Source of the DNA: Marinomonas spartinae
Lineage (GTDB): Bacteria; Pseudomonadota; Gammaproteobacteria; Pseudomonadales; Marinomonadaceae
Length of the DNA: 64,000 nt
NCBI RefSeq assembly: GCF_900089775.1
Contig: NZ_FLOB01000006.1
Location: forward strand, 162,942-226,941
Reading direction: 5' to 3'
Shown piece after piece: positions 16,346 to 25,910 of the stretch; the first letter of the stretch is position 1; each line of letters begins with the position of its first letter. Position numbers and translations under genes: made by a program. The notes under the pieces were generated by a model. That model ran no database searches, was not told the DNA's origin, and saw only the letters and a list, made by a program, of their open reading frames with translations.

Positions 16346-17443
16346 TTATCGGGTGACTTTAAGGTTGTGTTTTTGCTGAAATCGCTCGATGGCAAGCTCT
16401 ATCAGCTGGGTAACGAGTGACTGCTGTGATAGACCAGAATGTTCCCACAGTTTTGGGTACATGCTAATGTTGGTAAAATCAGGTAATGTATTGATTTCAT
16501 TTATGAAAATCTCATCATCTGATGTTAAAAACATGTCTACCCGTGCAAGCCCAGAACAGCACAGTAGCTGATAGACCTGAATGGCCGTGGCTTGAATTCT
16601 AGCCGTTTGGCTTGCGCTAATGTCGGCGGGAATGTTCAGTTCGGTGGCATTGGCATCCAGATATTTGCTTTCATAGCTATAAAATTTGTCACGGGTAAGG
16701 ATCTCTCCAACGCTGGAGGCCATTACCTGATCGTTGCCAAGAATGGCGACTTCCAGTTCACGTCCGTCTACGGCTTCTTCGACCAGTACTTTTTGATCGA
16801 ATTGGAAAGCATGGGTTATGGCTTGGATCAGGGATTCTTTATCGCTTGCTCGGCTGACACCAATGGAAGACCCCATGTTTGACGGTTTGACAAACACCGG
16901 GTAGCCGTATTGGGCTTCGATCTCATCGATCGGCCATTCCTTTTGCCAATGATAGAGTGTTGTAAACGCCGCGTTATGGATGCCAGCATCCCGTAGTAGG
17001 CGTTTCATGATGTCTTTATCCATGCCGACCGCACTGGCGGTGACATCGGCACCGACACAAGGCAGATTCGCCATTTTAGCCAGCCCTTGAACCGCACCAT
17101 CTTCGCCATAAGGCCCATGCAGGACGGGAAATAACACATCAATTTGCCCAAGAGCCTCTTTATTGTCCATACGCACCAGCTGTCTTTCTGGGCCATTTGG
17201 TATCAGGCCCACTTGGGGGGAGGACACATTAAGAGCAATGTCTTTTGGGTTATCCGCATGAAATAACTTTATGGATTCTTCGTTTAGGAACCAGCGTCCA
17301 TCACGGTCTATGCCAATGAGAACCGGCGTGAAGCGCTCAGGATCAAGAGAACGAATCACATTCTGAGCCGACTGTAAGGAAACTTCATGTTCCGCCGAAC
17401 GCCCACCAAAAACAATAGCAACGGTGATTTTACCTGCTGTCAT
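16346..17443 (-). CDS. ddl: D-alanine--D-alanine ligase
   Basis: 365 residues, a DdlA-size ATP-grasp enzyme that makes the D-Ala-D-Ala dipeptide for peptidoglycan in the cytoplasm. I start at MTAGKITVAIVFGG (ATG 17441-17443, GGA upstream) because the longer frame would run into the next gene. Signatures seen: VAIVFGGRSAEHEVSL at the N-terminus, VFPVLHGPYGEDGAVQGL, VKPSNMGSSIGVSR for ATP binding, VEEAVDGRELEVAILG, and FINEINTLPDFTNISMYPKL at the magnesium-binding C-terminus. It lies alone, away from the division cluster, as DdlA-type genes often do, and is convergent with the DUF1127 paralogue. Confidence 0.95.
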   Translation of the reverse strand: MTAGKITVAIVFGGRSAEHEVSLQSAQNVIRSLDPERFTPVLIGIDRDGRWFLNEESIKLFHADNPKDIALNVSSPQVGLIPNGPERQLVRMDNKEALGQIDVLFPVLHGPYGEDGAVQGLAKMANLPCVGADVTASAVGMDKDIMKRLLRDAGIHNAAFTTLYHWQKEWPIDEIEAQYGYPVFVKPSNMGSSIGVSRASDKESLIQAITHAFQFDQKVLVEEAVDGRELEVAILGNDQVMASSVGEILTRDKFYSYESKYLDANATELNIPADISASQTARIQATAIQVYQLLCCSGLARVDMFLTSDDEIFINEINTLPDFTNISMYPKLWEHSGLSQQSLVTQLIELAIERFQQKHNLKVTR

Positions 17444-17490
17444 AGTAATTCCAACTGCACAATGAATAAGTCTCGATTTATAGCTTGAGT

Positions 17491-17967
17491 CTAGCAGCCC
17501 GACCAGCGTTGTCCTACTTGGGCGTCGCGGTACCAATGCATTAACACTTTATGATTATCGTCGTCAGCTGCCGGCGACCATGGCGCAAAATCCTCTTCTT
17601 TGAAGGCTTTATAAGGACCCTGTTTTACTTCAAAGATGACCGCATCGGTGTCCAGTGAGAGTACGGCGTGCCAGCCCGCTACAGGCGTTTCAATAACGGA
17701 GTCTTCTTCTCCTAAGATGGCACGGTTGATCACTACACCCTCATCGTCAAAAGTCAGGACGATGAAACGACCACGCAATGCTGTGAGCAGCTCCCATGTT
17801 TCCATATGACGATGAGGGCGAATGTAGGTGTCTGGCTCCATCGCGATGGCTAAGCGTTGAACGGGGTCTGATAAATCACTATGAATATTGTGATTCATTC
17901 GCAGACGAGGTGATAGCCGAGCGTCATCGCTAAGCGCGGAAAGTTGATCAAAACGGAGTTTATTCAT
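17491..17967 (-). CDS. WbuC family cupin-fold metalloprotein
   Basis: 158 residues from ATG 17967 (a GTG four codons earlier is possible). The cupin motif is RPHRHMETWELLTALRGRF, with metal-binding His residues, followed by the second half TPVAGWHAVLSL. WbuC proteins were first seen beside O-antigen loci; their activity is unknown and the family is usually annotated as a cupin-fold metalloprotein. No polysaccharide genes adjoin it directly. It lies 47 bp upstream of ddl on the same strand and could share its transcript. Confidence 0.8.
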   Translation of the reverse strand: MNKLRFDQLSALSDDARLSPRLRMNHNIHSDLSDPVQRLAIAMEPDTYIRPHRHMETWELLTALRGRFIVLTFDDEGVVINRAILGEEDSVIETPVAGWHAVLSLDTDAVIFEVKQGPYKAFKEEDFAPWSPAADDDNHKVLMHWYRDAQVGQRWSGC

Positions 17968-18024
17968 GGTGTAGGGCACTTAATATAAAAAGAAAAAGTA
18001 TGCTAATGCCAGTGTCACGACGAG

Positions 18025-18654
18025 TCAAACTTGTTTTATAAAGGCAGAGCGAATCAGCCCAATACCCGCTAATGCAAAAAGCCCTGAAACAGAGCCATCA
18101 ATCCAGCGACTCGCTTTCTTATAGCCATTCATGACACCGTTCAAAGAAAACACCATGGAGTAGAGGGCATTCGTGAAAAAGCCAACGAGTACGCACACAA
18201 AAACGCCTAGTACAAGAAACGCCGTGCTATCGTTAGCTCCTAGGCCTACGGACAGCGCGGCCATCCAAGCGATTACTGTTTTAGGGTTCGATACATTGAG
18301 AAAGACGCCTTTAATAAACCAGCTCATAAGGGATCTTGTGCCTATTTCAACTTGGTCCATGTCGTTATCGGGATGTATCGCGGATTTAGCGGATAAAAAA
18401 GCTAGCCAGATGAGATAGAGACCTGCGAACACTTTAAGCGCCATAAGTAAATAAACAGAACTTTGCAGAACCACACCTAGGCCGCTTGCGGCAATAACGC
18501 CCCAAAATACCAACCCCGTGGATAGTCCCGCTCCATAGATTAAGCTGGTTTTTCTTCCTAAACGCATGGCCACGGTGGCATTAGAAACCGTGGCAGGTCC
18601 AGGTGACGCCGCAATCACAAAGAAAGCGAGACCGATGCTAAGTAAAGAGAGCAT
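18025..18654 (-). CDS. LysE/RhtB family amino-acid exporter
   Basis: 209 residues starting at ATG 18652-18654, which has GAGG eight bases upstream. It has six membrane helices with the family signature AASPGPATVSNATVAMRLGR at the N-terminus, GLYLIWLAFLS, and the FLNVSNPKTVIAW motif in the middle. LysE/RhtB members export amino acids and related metabolites from the cytoplasm. The substrate cannot be told, and neighbours do not indicate one. Confidence 0.9.
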   Translation of the reverse strand: MLSLLSIGLAFFVIAASPGPATVSNATVAMRLGRKTSLIYGAGLSTGLVFWGVIAASGLGVVLQSSVYLLMALKVFAGLYLIWLAFLSAKSAIHPDNDMDQVEIGTRSLMSWFIKGVFLNVSNPKTVIAWMAALSVGLGANDSTAFLVLGVFVCVLVGFFTNALYSMVFSLNGVMNGYKKASRWIDGSVSGLFALAGIGLIRSAFIKQV

Positions 18655-18767
18655 ATTTATTTCCTCATGCAAGTAGATAAGATGACAGTATTATTGTGAT
18701 AATGCGTATTGTAAAAACACTGTGGGTCTACTTACGCACCAGTCGTTCAACATTCAATTTAATGGAG

Positions 18768-19529
18768 CTATTCCTCAGAAAAGAGCTCCTTTAGCATTGG
18801 CTCAGGGTTGTTTAAAAATGCTTTAGTGACCTCATAATGTTCGGTATCTTGGTATTTTATTGGATACAGTCCCGACTTGTCGATTTGATAAATTTTGGCG
18901 CCGGGGTAAGCCATTAAAATGGGGGAATGGGTTGCCATAATGAACTGCGACCGCTGTGTCACGAGTTGATGCATTCTGCTTAAAATAGCTAGTTGTCGAG
19001 TCGGTGAGAGCGCAGCCTCCGGCTCGTCGAGGATATAAAGTCCATCGCCAGAGAAGCGCTGTATCATAAGTGATAGAAAGGATTCTCCGTGGGATTGATG
19101 GTGTAGCGATTTCCCACCATAACTGTCTTTAATTGCAGGAGGATCAATATAGGGAAAAGCAGCCTCGTCTAACTCGTCAATATTGGTAGCGACGTTATAG
19201 AAGCTTTCTGCCCGAAGAAAAAAACCATCTTTATAGCGCTTAAAAGACTTTGAAAAGCGCAGGTAATTATGCAGCTCAGAGTGGGTACTACGAGTACCAA
19301 AATGAAAGTTTTTCGAGCCGCCTTCGGCGTTGAATCCTAGACCCACCGCAATGGCTTCGAGCAGTGTTGATTTACCACTGCCATTTTCACCAACAAATAT
19401 GGTGACTTCTTTGTCAAATTCTAAAAAATCCAGCTCTTTGACCGCCGGGATTGAGAAGGGGTAGACATGGAATGAATCGATGGTTTTCCTTTTCAGCTCA
19501 ATTTCTTTTAGATAGGGCAAGGATTCCAT
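18768..19529 (-). CDS. AAA/ABC-type ATPase, RecF-like, function unknown
   Basis: 253 residues. Walker A is FVGENGSGKSTLLEAIAVGL, the ABC-like signature SHGESFLSLM, Walker B LYILDEPEAALSP, and an H-loop MATHSPILMAYPGA. It is a compact SMC/RecF-type ATPase of the AAA_21/AAA_23 kind with no coiled-coil insert or TOPRIM domain, so it is not RecF or an OLD nuclease. Such stand-alone ATPases occur widely and are uncharacterised. It lies 9 bp from the methyltransferase gene end on the same strand. Confidence 0.85.
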   Translation of the reverse strand: MESLPYLKEIELKRKTIDSFHVYPFSIPAVKELDFLEFDKEVTIFVGENGSGKSTLLEAIAVGLGFNAEGGSKNFHFGTRSTHSELHNYLRFSKSFKRYKDGFFLRAESFYNVATNIDELDEAAFPYIDPPAIKDSYGGKSLHHQSHGESFLSLMIQRFSGDGLYILDEPEAALSPTRQLAILSRMHQLVTQRSQFIMATHSPILMAYPGAKIYQIDKSGLYPIKYQDTEHYEVTKAFLNNPEPMLKELFSEE

Positions 19530-19538
19530 AAGGTGCCC

Positions 19539-20240
19539 CTAGTCGCTTTTAACGGCATGAATCGTTATGTGATCGTTTGTTTCTCGTTCAGAGCGTTGGA
19601 TGTCTAGTATACTAAAGCCTGATTGTTCTAGCTCAGCAACGAGATCTTCAGCGGAGCTAATATGACGATAAACGATACCATCTTTAAAAAGCTGATAGCT
19701 ATCGCCTTTTGAACATAGGCTACTGACAAAAAAGACGCTCGCTTCTTGTAAAGCGCCTTCATGCGGGTCTGCTAAAGAGCCCTCGCGCGGGTCTGCTAAA
19801 TAGCCATGTACTTTTTTTAGAAAGGTTCGTCTATCGTCACCAATAATGCAGTGCAAGCAGTTGCCATCGATTATTACCTGATAGCGTTCTGGTAAATGGA
19901 CAGATTCATCGGTGAGATCAGCCACGAAAAACCTACCCTTAATGCCACTGGACAGGGCTTTTTCTTTTGCCCACTCAATGGCAGTAGGGAATATGTCTAC
20001 TCCAGTTACGTCGTAGCCGTGTTGGGCAAACGCACGACATAAATGGCCTTCGCCACAGCCTAGTTCTAATAATTTGCCTTTTGGCATTGGGGCATCGATA
20101 GCAAAAAATCGTGTTACCTGTTCTGAATTTGTCAGTCTCTCGTTGCCACCCCAGCCCGCCCAACCTGCGTTTTTCGCCTGAACATACATGTCATCATGAA
20201 TAGCGTAATTTGGTTGTTTGCTATTGTGATGAGTTGTCAC
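19539..20240 (-). CDS. Class I SAM-dependent methyltransferase
   Basis: 233 residues. SAM motif I is KLLELGCGEGHLCRAFAQHG (residues about 57-76), with the acidic end of strand 2 in VTGVDIFPTAIEWAK and motif II around FFVADLTDE. The small-molecule substrate is unknown. A 24-bp in-frame tandem duplication (19752-19799) makes the repeat LADPREGS/LADPHEGA in a surface loop at about residues 147-162. It is probably cotranscribed with the downstream ATPase gene (9 bp). Confidence 0.85.
   Translation of the reverse strand: MTTHHNSKQPNYAIHDDMYVQAKNAGWAGWGGNERLTNSEQVTRFFAIDAPMPKGKLLELGCGEGHLCRAFAQHGYDVTGVDIFPTAIEWAKEKALSSGIKGRFFVADLTDESVHLPERYQVIIDGNCLHCIIGDDRRTFLKKVHGYLADPREGSLADPHEGALQEASVFFVSSLCSKGDSYQLFKDGIVYRHISSAEDLVAELEQSGFSILDIQRSERETNDHITIHAVKSD
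19752..19799. repeat. 24-bp tandem duplication inside the methyltransferase gene
   Basis: Units 19752-19775 and 19776-19799 match at 20 of 24 positions, sharing a 13-bp block (GCGGGTCTGCTAA). The duplication keeps the frame and adds eight residues. Confidence 0.85.
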
Positions 20241-20291
20241 TTTAACGTCCTCAATTCCAGAGAGCGAGCTTTCTCGTTATATGGGATAACA

Positions 20292-21011
20292 CTAGTCTGA
20301 TAGATAGTAAGTGACGGTTGAAACCACTCTAACTTTTTTGATTTGAGGGTTGTTCTTGTCTCTTTCGCTAATGCTAAATTGACCTTGCGAAGCGGTTTTA
20401 ATTTTACCCAATGTGCTTTTTGAGTCGGAAGCAAATTTCTCGGCAACCTCACGAGCGTTTTGGGTCGCCTCTTCAATCATTTTGGGTTTTACTTCGTTTA
20501 GGCGGGTGAAAAGGTATTCTGTTTGCGCCTGATAATTGTTGCCAGTAAAGACGATGCCTTGTTTTCCTAAGTCTGACATATTCTCCATAACACGGCGCAC
20601 AAGGTCTATATTTTTGGAATAGACAGTGACGGTTTGGGTGGCGGTATATCTGAATTTGGCTTGGCTATCATTGCCGTATTGTTGGGCAGATTTATCAATG
20701 ATTGAGGGAGAAGAGAAAGAGATTTCATTCGCTCCAATGCCTGATTTTTCCAGAAAGGCTTTGATTTTTGCGGTGTTGTTATCAATCTCGTCGTACACTT
20801 TTTCAAGGTCGTTGCCAGCGATATTAAACTGAATGGGCCAAATAACAATGTCGGCTTTGTATTCTCGTTCGGATAGCCCTTTTACGGTCACCGTTCGCTC
20901 TAATTCCTTGTATTGGATGGCGGCATGACCAAGAAGATAGCCCAGAGAAGACAGGCCAATAATAATACAGACTCCCAGAATGAGTGAGCTTGTTCTATTC
21001 AATGTCGACAC
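20292..21011 (-). CDS. SIMPL domain (DUF541) protein
   Basis: 239 residues. One N-terminal membrane segment or uncleaved signal (SLILGVCIIIGLSSLGYLLG) is followed by a periplasmic SIMPL domain: TVTVKGLSEREYKADIVIWP, then KIKAFLEKSGIG and the C-terminal AREVAEKFASDSKSTLG. SIMPL proteins (E. coli YggE is one) have been linked to oxidative stress or signalling, with no agreed biochemistry. It is monocistronic or loosely linked to the methyltransferase. Confidence 0.87.
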   Translation of the reverse strand: MSTLNRTSSLILGVCIIIGLSSLGYLLGHAAIQYKELERTVTVKGLSEREYKADIVIWPIQFNIAGNDLEKVYDEIDNNTAKIKAFLEKSGIGANEISFSSPSIIDKSAQQYGNDSQAKFRYTATQTVTVYSKNIDLVRRVMENMSDLGKQGIVFTGNNYQAQTEYLFTRLNEVKPKMIEEATQNAREVAEKFASDSKSTLGKIKTASQGQFSISERDKNNPQIKKVRVVSTVTYYLSD

Positions 21012-21163
21012 AACGTTCTCCCTTTGAATGTGATGGTATTGAATCTAGATCCATCTAAGCACATTGTTATGTCGCGGCAGAAAAGTCAATATACGGTTCT
21101 GCTTGGTGTCGTTGTGCATTCGCACCAAAGGCAGCCCTTTAATTGCTTCTTAACACGTAAGCG

Positions 21164-21514
21164 TTAATGAACTATTGATGTGTTCACATACCAGGTATCA
21201 TTTTTTCGATGGATACCAATAGTGATAAGAGCTTCGCGTTTTTCGTAAAGACCTTTCCATACAAAACGGTAGCATCCATCGTGATCGTCAGCACGGTAGC
21301 ATTGCAACGAACCAAAATACTCGTAGCCAAGGTTTTTACCATTTCTCGCGTTCATGTGTTTTATGTCATCCTCAAAAACCGCTCGAGAAAAATTGACCAA
21401 GTCTTTTTCTTCATAATGCCTTGTGAAGAGCTCATAGTCACCCGTCTCGTCTGCTTCGAGCATTTCTATTAAGAAGCCTTCTGCGATGGCTTTTTCATCT
21501 TGCAAATTGGACAT
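21164..21514 (-). CDS. Hypothetical cytoplasmic protein, possibly NTF2-like
   Basis: 116 residues with a good ribosome-binding site (AAGGAGCAAG region just upstream of ATG 21514). The arrangement of an N-terminal helix, a Tyr/Trp-rich beta region (GCYRFVWKGLYEKREALITI) and a final strand WYVNTSIVH resembles small NTF2/SnoaL-like folds. I cannot name a family. No signal peptide or membrane helix. Confidence 0.65.
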   Translation of the reverse strand: MSNLQDEKAIAEGFLIEMLEADETGDYELFTRHYEEKDLVNFSRAVFEDDIKHMNARNGKNLGYEYFGSLQCYRADDHDGCYRFVWKGLYEKREALITIGIHRKNDTWYVNTSIVH

Positions 21515-21620
21515 TAGATCTTGCTCCTTGGAGATTCATTTTCAGATTATAAGAATAACGATCAGGCACTTGATGGGGAATAACGTTTTTTACTCAAAGC
21601 GTCGTCCTTTCTAACCTTGT

Positions 21621-22115
21621 TTATGTTCCTGTATAGGATAGTACATGATTACTATGGAGTTCGCCTTCAAGGTCAAAGTTGAGTTCTCCGATAATTTGAA
21701 ATCCCAGCTTTTTATAAAACGCGATGGCTCCGTGATTGTTTATCCAAGTCGATAGCCAAAAAGGCGAGCCATACAAAGATTCTATTTTCTTTAACAGCTT
21801 TTTACCTATGCCTTGTCCTTGGAAATGTGTGGAGACATACAGTGTGACCACTTCATATCCTGCGCTTGAGCTTTCATTGAACCTAGACTCAATATCAACA
21901 AGGACAAAACCCACAAGGTGATCTTCCTCTTCATACACAAGAATATTGCACGATGCCTGATCAAGTAGCTTAAGAAAATGACTTTCAGTAAATGTTGATA
22001 AAGCATATTCGGATATCTTTTTTCGAATCCCTTCGGTGGCGTAAGTATTCAGCCAGACTTGCAGTGAAAGTGCTGCTAAGTTTAAGCAATCGCTTTTTTC
22101 AGCTCGTCTTATCAT
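21621..22115 (-). CDS. GNAT family N-acetyltransferase
   Basis: 164 residues. It has the acetyl-CoA binding motif A VVTLYVSTHFQGQGIGKKLL (Q/RxxGxG/A), motif D at LVGFVLVDIE and the C-terminal NHGAIAFYKKLGFQIIGE typical of RimI-like GNATs. The substrate, a small amine or a protein N-terminus, is not predictable. It is a single gene. Confidence 0.88.
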   Translation of the reverse strand: MIRRAEKSDCLNLAALSLQVWLNTYATEGIRKKISEYALSTFTESHFLKLLDQASCNILVYEEEDHLVGFVLVDIESRFNESSSAGYEVVTLYVSTHFQGQGIGKKLLKKIESLYGSPFWLSTWINNHGAIAFYKKLGFQIIGELNFDLEGELHSNHVLSYTGT

Positions 22116-22208
22116 ATAGGCTTCTTCCGTTTACTTTGCTTTATGGCTCTTTTGACATTCAGTTTCCATAAATGTATGTCAGCTTCACATTGCATTAGTC
22201 TAATATTT

Positions 22209-22865
22209 TTATGATTCCACCGCGCTAACACTTGTTACGTTCTTCAATTCCAAACATTCTCCTTCCATGGCTTTCGCGTCCTCAGGATCATGGGTGACAA
22301 GCAGGGCGGGTATGTTGGCTTGGCGTATTTCGTCCAACACAAAGGCTCTTACGTCGCGTCTTAGGGCTGGGTCGAGTTTGCTAAAGGGTTCGTCTAGGAG
22401 CAGGTATTTCGGTTCAGCCAGTAGAGTGCGCAGCAGGGCGACACGAGCTTGTTGGCCGCCGGAGAGTTCTTTGGGTAGGGCGTTGGCTTTGTTTTCGATA
22501 TCGAGTCGAGCAAGGGCCTTGATAGCAAGTGCTTGGCGCTCACTTTTTTTGACTCGAAAGGGAATGGCGAAAAGTAAATTTTCTATGATGCTCATATGTG
22601 GAAAGAGCAAAGGCATTTGCTGTAGCAAGCCGACTTGTCGCTCTTGAGTGGGTAATAAGTGCAAAGCTTGATCCTTGAGGTAGATCTCACCTGAGGCGCT
22701 AAGATGAGGCGTGAGTGAGCCACTCAAAAAGTTGAGTAAACTGGATTTGCCAATGCCGCTTGGCCCCATAATGGAGAGAACTTGTCCGCTTTCAATCTTG
22801 AAGCTTAAATTGTCAATCAGTCGTTTACCGTCTAATGACAAGGAAAACGCGTTTACACTGAGCAC
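22209..22865 (-). CDS. ynjD: ABC transporter ATP-binding protein YnjD
   Basis: 218 residues. Walker A is GPSGIGKSSLLNFLSG, signature LSGGQQARVALLRTL, Walker B KYLLLDEPFSKLDP and H-loop VTHDPEDA. It is the last gene of a ynjB-ynjC-ynjD order identical to E. coli, which gives the name. The system imports an unidentified substrate; thiamine-like compounds have been suggested from homology to ThiBPQ. It follows ynjC by 39 bp. Confidence 0.9.
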   Translation of the reverse strand: MLSVNAFSLSLDGKRLIDNLSFKIESGQVLSIMGPSGIGKSSLLNFLSGSLTPHLSASGEIYLKDQALHLLPTQERQVGLLQQMPLLFPHMSIIENLLFAIPFRVKKSERQALAIKALARLDIENKANALPKELSGGQQARVALLRTLLAEPKYLLLDEPFSKLDPALRRDVRAFVLDEIRQANIPALLVTHDPEDAKAMEGECLELKNVTSVSAVES

Positions 22866-22904
22866 ATTATCGTCCTTCTGCTGGCTTTTTTTACCTGTAT
22901 ACAG

Positions 22905-24644
22905 TTACTTTTTATCGATAGAGGATTTTTTCCTCATACTAAATGACGTTTTTAACGCCAACCGCCATTTTGTCCAATGGCGCGGAAGCTGTTGTGACAG
23001 CCAAAAAACAAAAACAGGGAAGAAGGCTTGTAATAAGGCCATACTACCAACTTGTTTTCGGTCGCCTGAAGCGGCTCTTGCCACGGCTTCCGTGGTCAGT
23101 GTGCTATGGCGACCTTCGCCTGCGATCAGGGTCGGTAAATATTGCGCGACACTAACGGAAAAGCCAATGGCAAAGGCGGTAAAGAGGGCGGGTTTTAGCA
23201 TAGCAAGTTTAATGAGCAGATAGTTGCGCCAAGGTTGGTAGCGTAAGCGGTTTGCCTGATACAGATACTCTTCTTGATAAGCCAAATAGGGGCCTTTTAA
23301 CGTCAAATAGACATAAGGCAATACATACAACAAATGCATGGCGATAATGGCCAAAAAGGAGCCATTGATATTGGTTTGTAGCATGAGGACGGAGACCCCA
23401 AACAGAAAGCCAACTTGAGGTAACAGAATCGGTACGTAGATCAGCCAATCAAAGGGATGGTGTTTTGGCGGCGTCTCTTTAGTGTAAGACGCGCGTTTGC
23501 TTTCCAGCATGAGCAAGCTCATTAAACAGGCGATACCCGTCGCAGCTAAGGCAATGAGTAATGTATTGCTGGATAATTGAATTAATAAAGGGATGGCACT
23601 GTGGATGTTGTCCCATGTCCATTGACTGGGCAGGGCATCAGGAAAGCGCCAACGGCGTGTTAGCGACCACATTGGCAATACCAAAAGGGCTAAAAAGGCC
23701 GTGATTAACGATAAGACGCCGAGCATTGCCCCGAGTTGGACAAGATAATCTGTTGCCCCTTGGCGTTTGCCGTTACTGCGTTCTGGCGTTGTCAGTTGTT
23801 GTAATACACGGTGACCAAACTCCCAAGCCGCCAAGACGATGGCAATGACGATCATTAATACCACTGCACCGGCACTGGCGATATAGCGCATAGAAAGGTC
23901 AGGAGCGTTAAACCAACGTAGCAGTGTGACGGACAGCGTGGAGGGGGTATTGGGTCCGATAATCATAGCCAAATCGACCACCGTGAGACTAAAGGCAATG
24001 ACGATAAAGATAGGCAGTCTCACAATGGGGTAGAGCTGCGGAATCAGGATCTTACGCCATGTGGTTAACCGGCTATAACCGAGCGTCCGACACACTTGTA
24101 AACTCTGTCTGGCTTGCATGGTTTGCAAACTGGCCAACATCACAAACAACAAATAAGGCATCTCTTTGATAACGAGAGCGAAGATCAGCGAAAGAGCATA
24201 GGGGTCTTGGGTGGTGATCCAATTAGGCGGGCGCTCAAAGCCTGTTAACCAAGGGCTAAAAAGGCGAAGTAACCAACCCGATGGGCTAAGTAAAAACAAC
24301 AAGCCAATGGCGATGGCGGCATGGGGGATGGCCAAAATGGGCGCAAGCATGGCTTCAATGCGACGGAAAAGCGGCTTTTCATACCCCCAAGCAAGCAAGG
24401 ATAAGGCCAGCCAAACCGCTAATAATGGAGCGCCAATGCCAGAAATTAGGGTGAGTGTAAGGCTTGAGTAGAACTCTTCAGAATGAAAGAGGGTGAGCCA
24501 AGGGGCGAGTGAAAATTGATGGCTACCTAAGGGCGGAAAATACTGAAAAGCAGGTAACACGGTACCGACTAGCCCCACGGCAATGGGCATGGCTAGTAGA
24601 AAAACCAGCAAACTTGCAACCTGCTTTGGGTGTTTCAACGGCAT
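22905..24644 (-). CDS. ynjC: ABC transporter permease YnjC (two fused permease domains)
   Basis: 579 residues with about 12 membrane helices, made of two BPD-type permease halves in one chain as in ThiP and FbpB. EAA-like loops are visible at CRTLGYSRLTTWRKILIPQL (first half) and in the second half near QANRLRYQPWRNYLLIKLAM. It sits between the binding protein (48 bp upstream) and the ATPase. Function is the inner-membrane channel for the YnjB ligand. Confidence 0.9.
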   Translation of the reverse strand: MPLKHPKQVASLLVFLLAMPIAVGLVGTVLPAFQYFPPLGSHQFSLAPWLTLFHSEEFYSSLTLTLISGIGAPLLAVWLALSLLAWGYEKPLFRRIEAMLAPILAIPHAAIAIGLLFLLSPSGWLLRLFSPWLTGFERPPNWITTQDPYALSLIFALVIKEMPYLLFVMLASLQTMQARQSLQVCRTLGYSRLTTWRKILIPQLYPIVRLPIFIVIAFSLTVVDLAMIIGPNTPSTLSVTLLRWFNAPDLSMRYIASAGAVVLMIVIAIVLAAWEFGHRVLQQLTTPERSNGKRQGATDYLVQLGAMLGVLSLITAFLALLVLPMWSLTRRWRFPDALPSQWTWDNIHSAIPLLIQLSSNTLLIALAATGIACLMSLLMLESKRASYTKETPPKHHPFDWLIYVPILLPQVGFLFGVSVLMLQTNINGSFLAIIAMHLLYVLPYVYLTLKGPYLAYQEEYLYQANRLRYQPWRNYLLIKLAMLKPALFTAFAIGFSVSVAQYLPTLIAGEGRHSTLTTEAVARAASGDRKQVGSMALLQAFFPVFVFWLSQQLPRHWTKWRLALKTSFSMRKKSSIDKK

Positions 24645-24692
24645 GGAAAAGGTTTGCTCATGTTTTCACTTCTATCAATGGCTTGCCTCGTT

Positions 24693-25910
24693 TTATTGGG
24701 CATAACGTTTGCGCCATTCTTTTTCTAAGGCATTCACCCAGGTGCTATTAGGTTCTGGGAGCGTTTTGCCTAGTTGTTTGATACTAAGAGTGGCGATGCC
24801 TTTTGGTATGGCATCAAATTTCGCTTGATCGGCTGGCGAGAGTTTGGCATAAGACAAGACGCTTAAATCCCCCCATACAGTTGGTTTTTGTTTCTCTATT
24901 TGCGCCTCGGGCGAAAGCATAAAGTTGGCCACCACCTGTGCCGCGGCTTTGGCGCTACTGTTGTAAGGAATGGCTAAGAAGTGTGTGTTGCCAATGGTGC
25001 CATTGGTGAATACGTAAGAGCGAACGCTGTCGGGCAAATTCCCCTTGGCGATTTGTACGGATGCGGCGGAGACATCGAAACTAAACGCAATATCGATTTC
25101 TTGATCGTTTAATAAACGGATCATCGCCTGAGAATCTTTCGGGAAGGTCTTTCCATCGCGCCAAGCAACCTTATTGAGTTTATCAAGGTACGCCCAAAGA
25201 GGTGCCGTCACCTTTTGAAAGGTCACTTGATTGACGGGTTTAAGCAGTGCGGCACGATCATTTGTTAATTCGTATAAGGCTTGTTTTAAAAAGGTAACCC
25301 CTAAGAATTGTGGTGGCGCAGGATAAGTTACTCGGCCAGGATGGGCTTGGGCGTAAGCGAGCAAAGCTTTCATGGATTTAGGTGGATTTTTTAGGGTGGC
25401 AGTGTCATACATAAAAACGACTTGCGCCATGCCCCAAGGGGATTCCATACCATCGACAGGAGTGCCGAAATCGTTTGTTAAACTTTCCCGAGCATTTGGA
25501 TCGACGTATTTTTTATAATTGGGCAAGTTGTGACTAAAAGGACCGTATAATAGGTGATGGTCTTTCATTGCTCGAAAGTTTTCGCCATTGATCCAGATTA
25601 GATCTACAGAGCCGTGTGTGTTTTTCCCCGCTGCTTTTTCGGCCAAAATACGATTGACGGCGTCTGCGGTATCACTCAGTTTGACCTGTTTTAAGGTGAT
25701 GTCGTATTTCTTTTTGACTTGTCCCGCTGCCCATTGAATATAATCGTTAATATTATCTGCGCCGCCCCAGGCATTGAAATAGACCGTTTCGCCTTTGGCT
25801 TCTTTTAAAGTCTCTGACCAGCTCTGCGCCATCAGGTTGCTTGAAAGTGATAAGGCCATTAGGCTGGCAGACAGAAAGCTGGCCATCTTTATAGTTTTCA
25901 TAAACGTCAT
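24693..25910 (-). CDS. ynjB: ABC transporter substrate-binding protein YnjB
   Basis: 405 residues with a Sec signal peptide (MASFLSASLMALSLSSNLMAQ, cleavage after Ala of LMA). The mature protein matches the YnjB/ThiB-like periplasmic binding fold: ETVYFNAWGGADNINDYIQW, VDLIWINGENFRAMKD and GTPVDGMESPWGMAQVVFMY. AGGAG lies upstream of ATG 25910. As first gene of the operon it probably carries the regulated promoter; I see no THI-box riboswitch in its leader, which weakens a thiamine assignment. Confidence 0.9.
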   Translation of the reverse strand: MTFMKTIKMASFLSASLMALSLSSNLMAQSWSETLKEAKGETVYFNAWGGADNINDYIQWAAGQVKKKYDITLKQVKLSDTADAVNRILAEKAAGKNTHGSVDLIWINGENFRAMKDHHLLYGPFSHNLPNYKKYVDPNARESLTNDFGTPVDGMESPWGMAQVVFMYDTATLKNPPKSMKALLAYAQAHPGRVTYPAPPQFLGVTFLKQALYELTNDRAALLKPVNQVTFQKVTAPLWAYLDKLNKVAWRDGKTFPKDSQAMIRLLNDQEIDIAFSFDVSAASVQIAKGNLPDSVRSYVFTNGTIGNTHFLAIPYNSSAKAAAQVVANFMLSPEAQIEKQKPTVWGDLSVLSYAKLSPADQAKFDAIPKGIATLSIKQLGKTLPEPNSTWVNALEKEWRKRYAQ

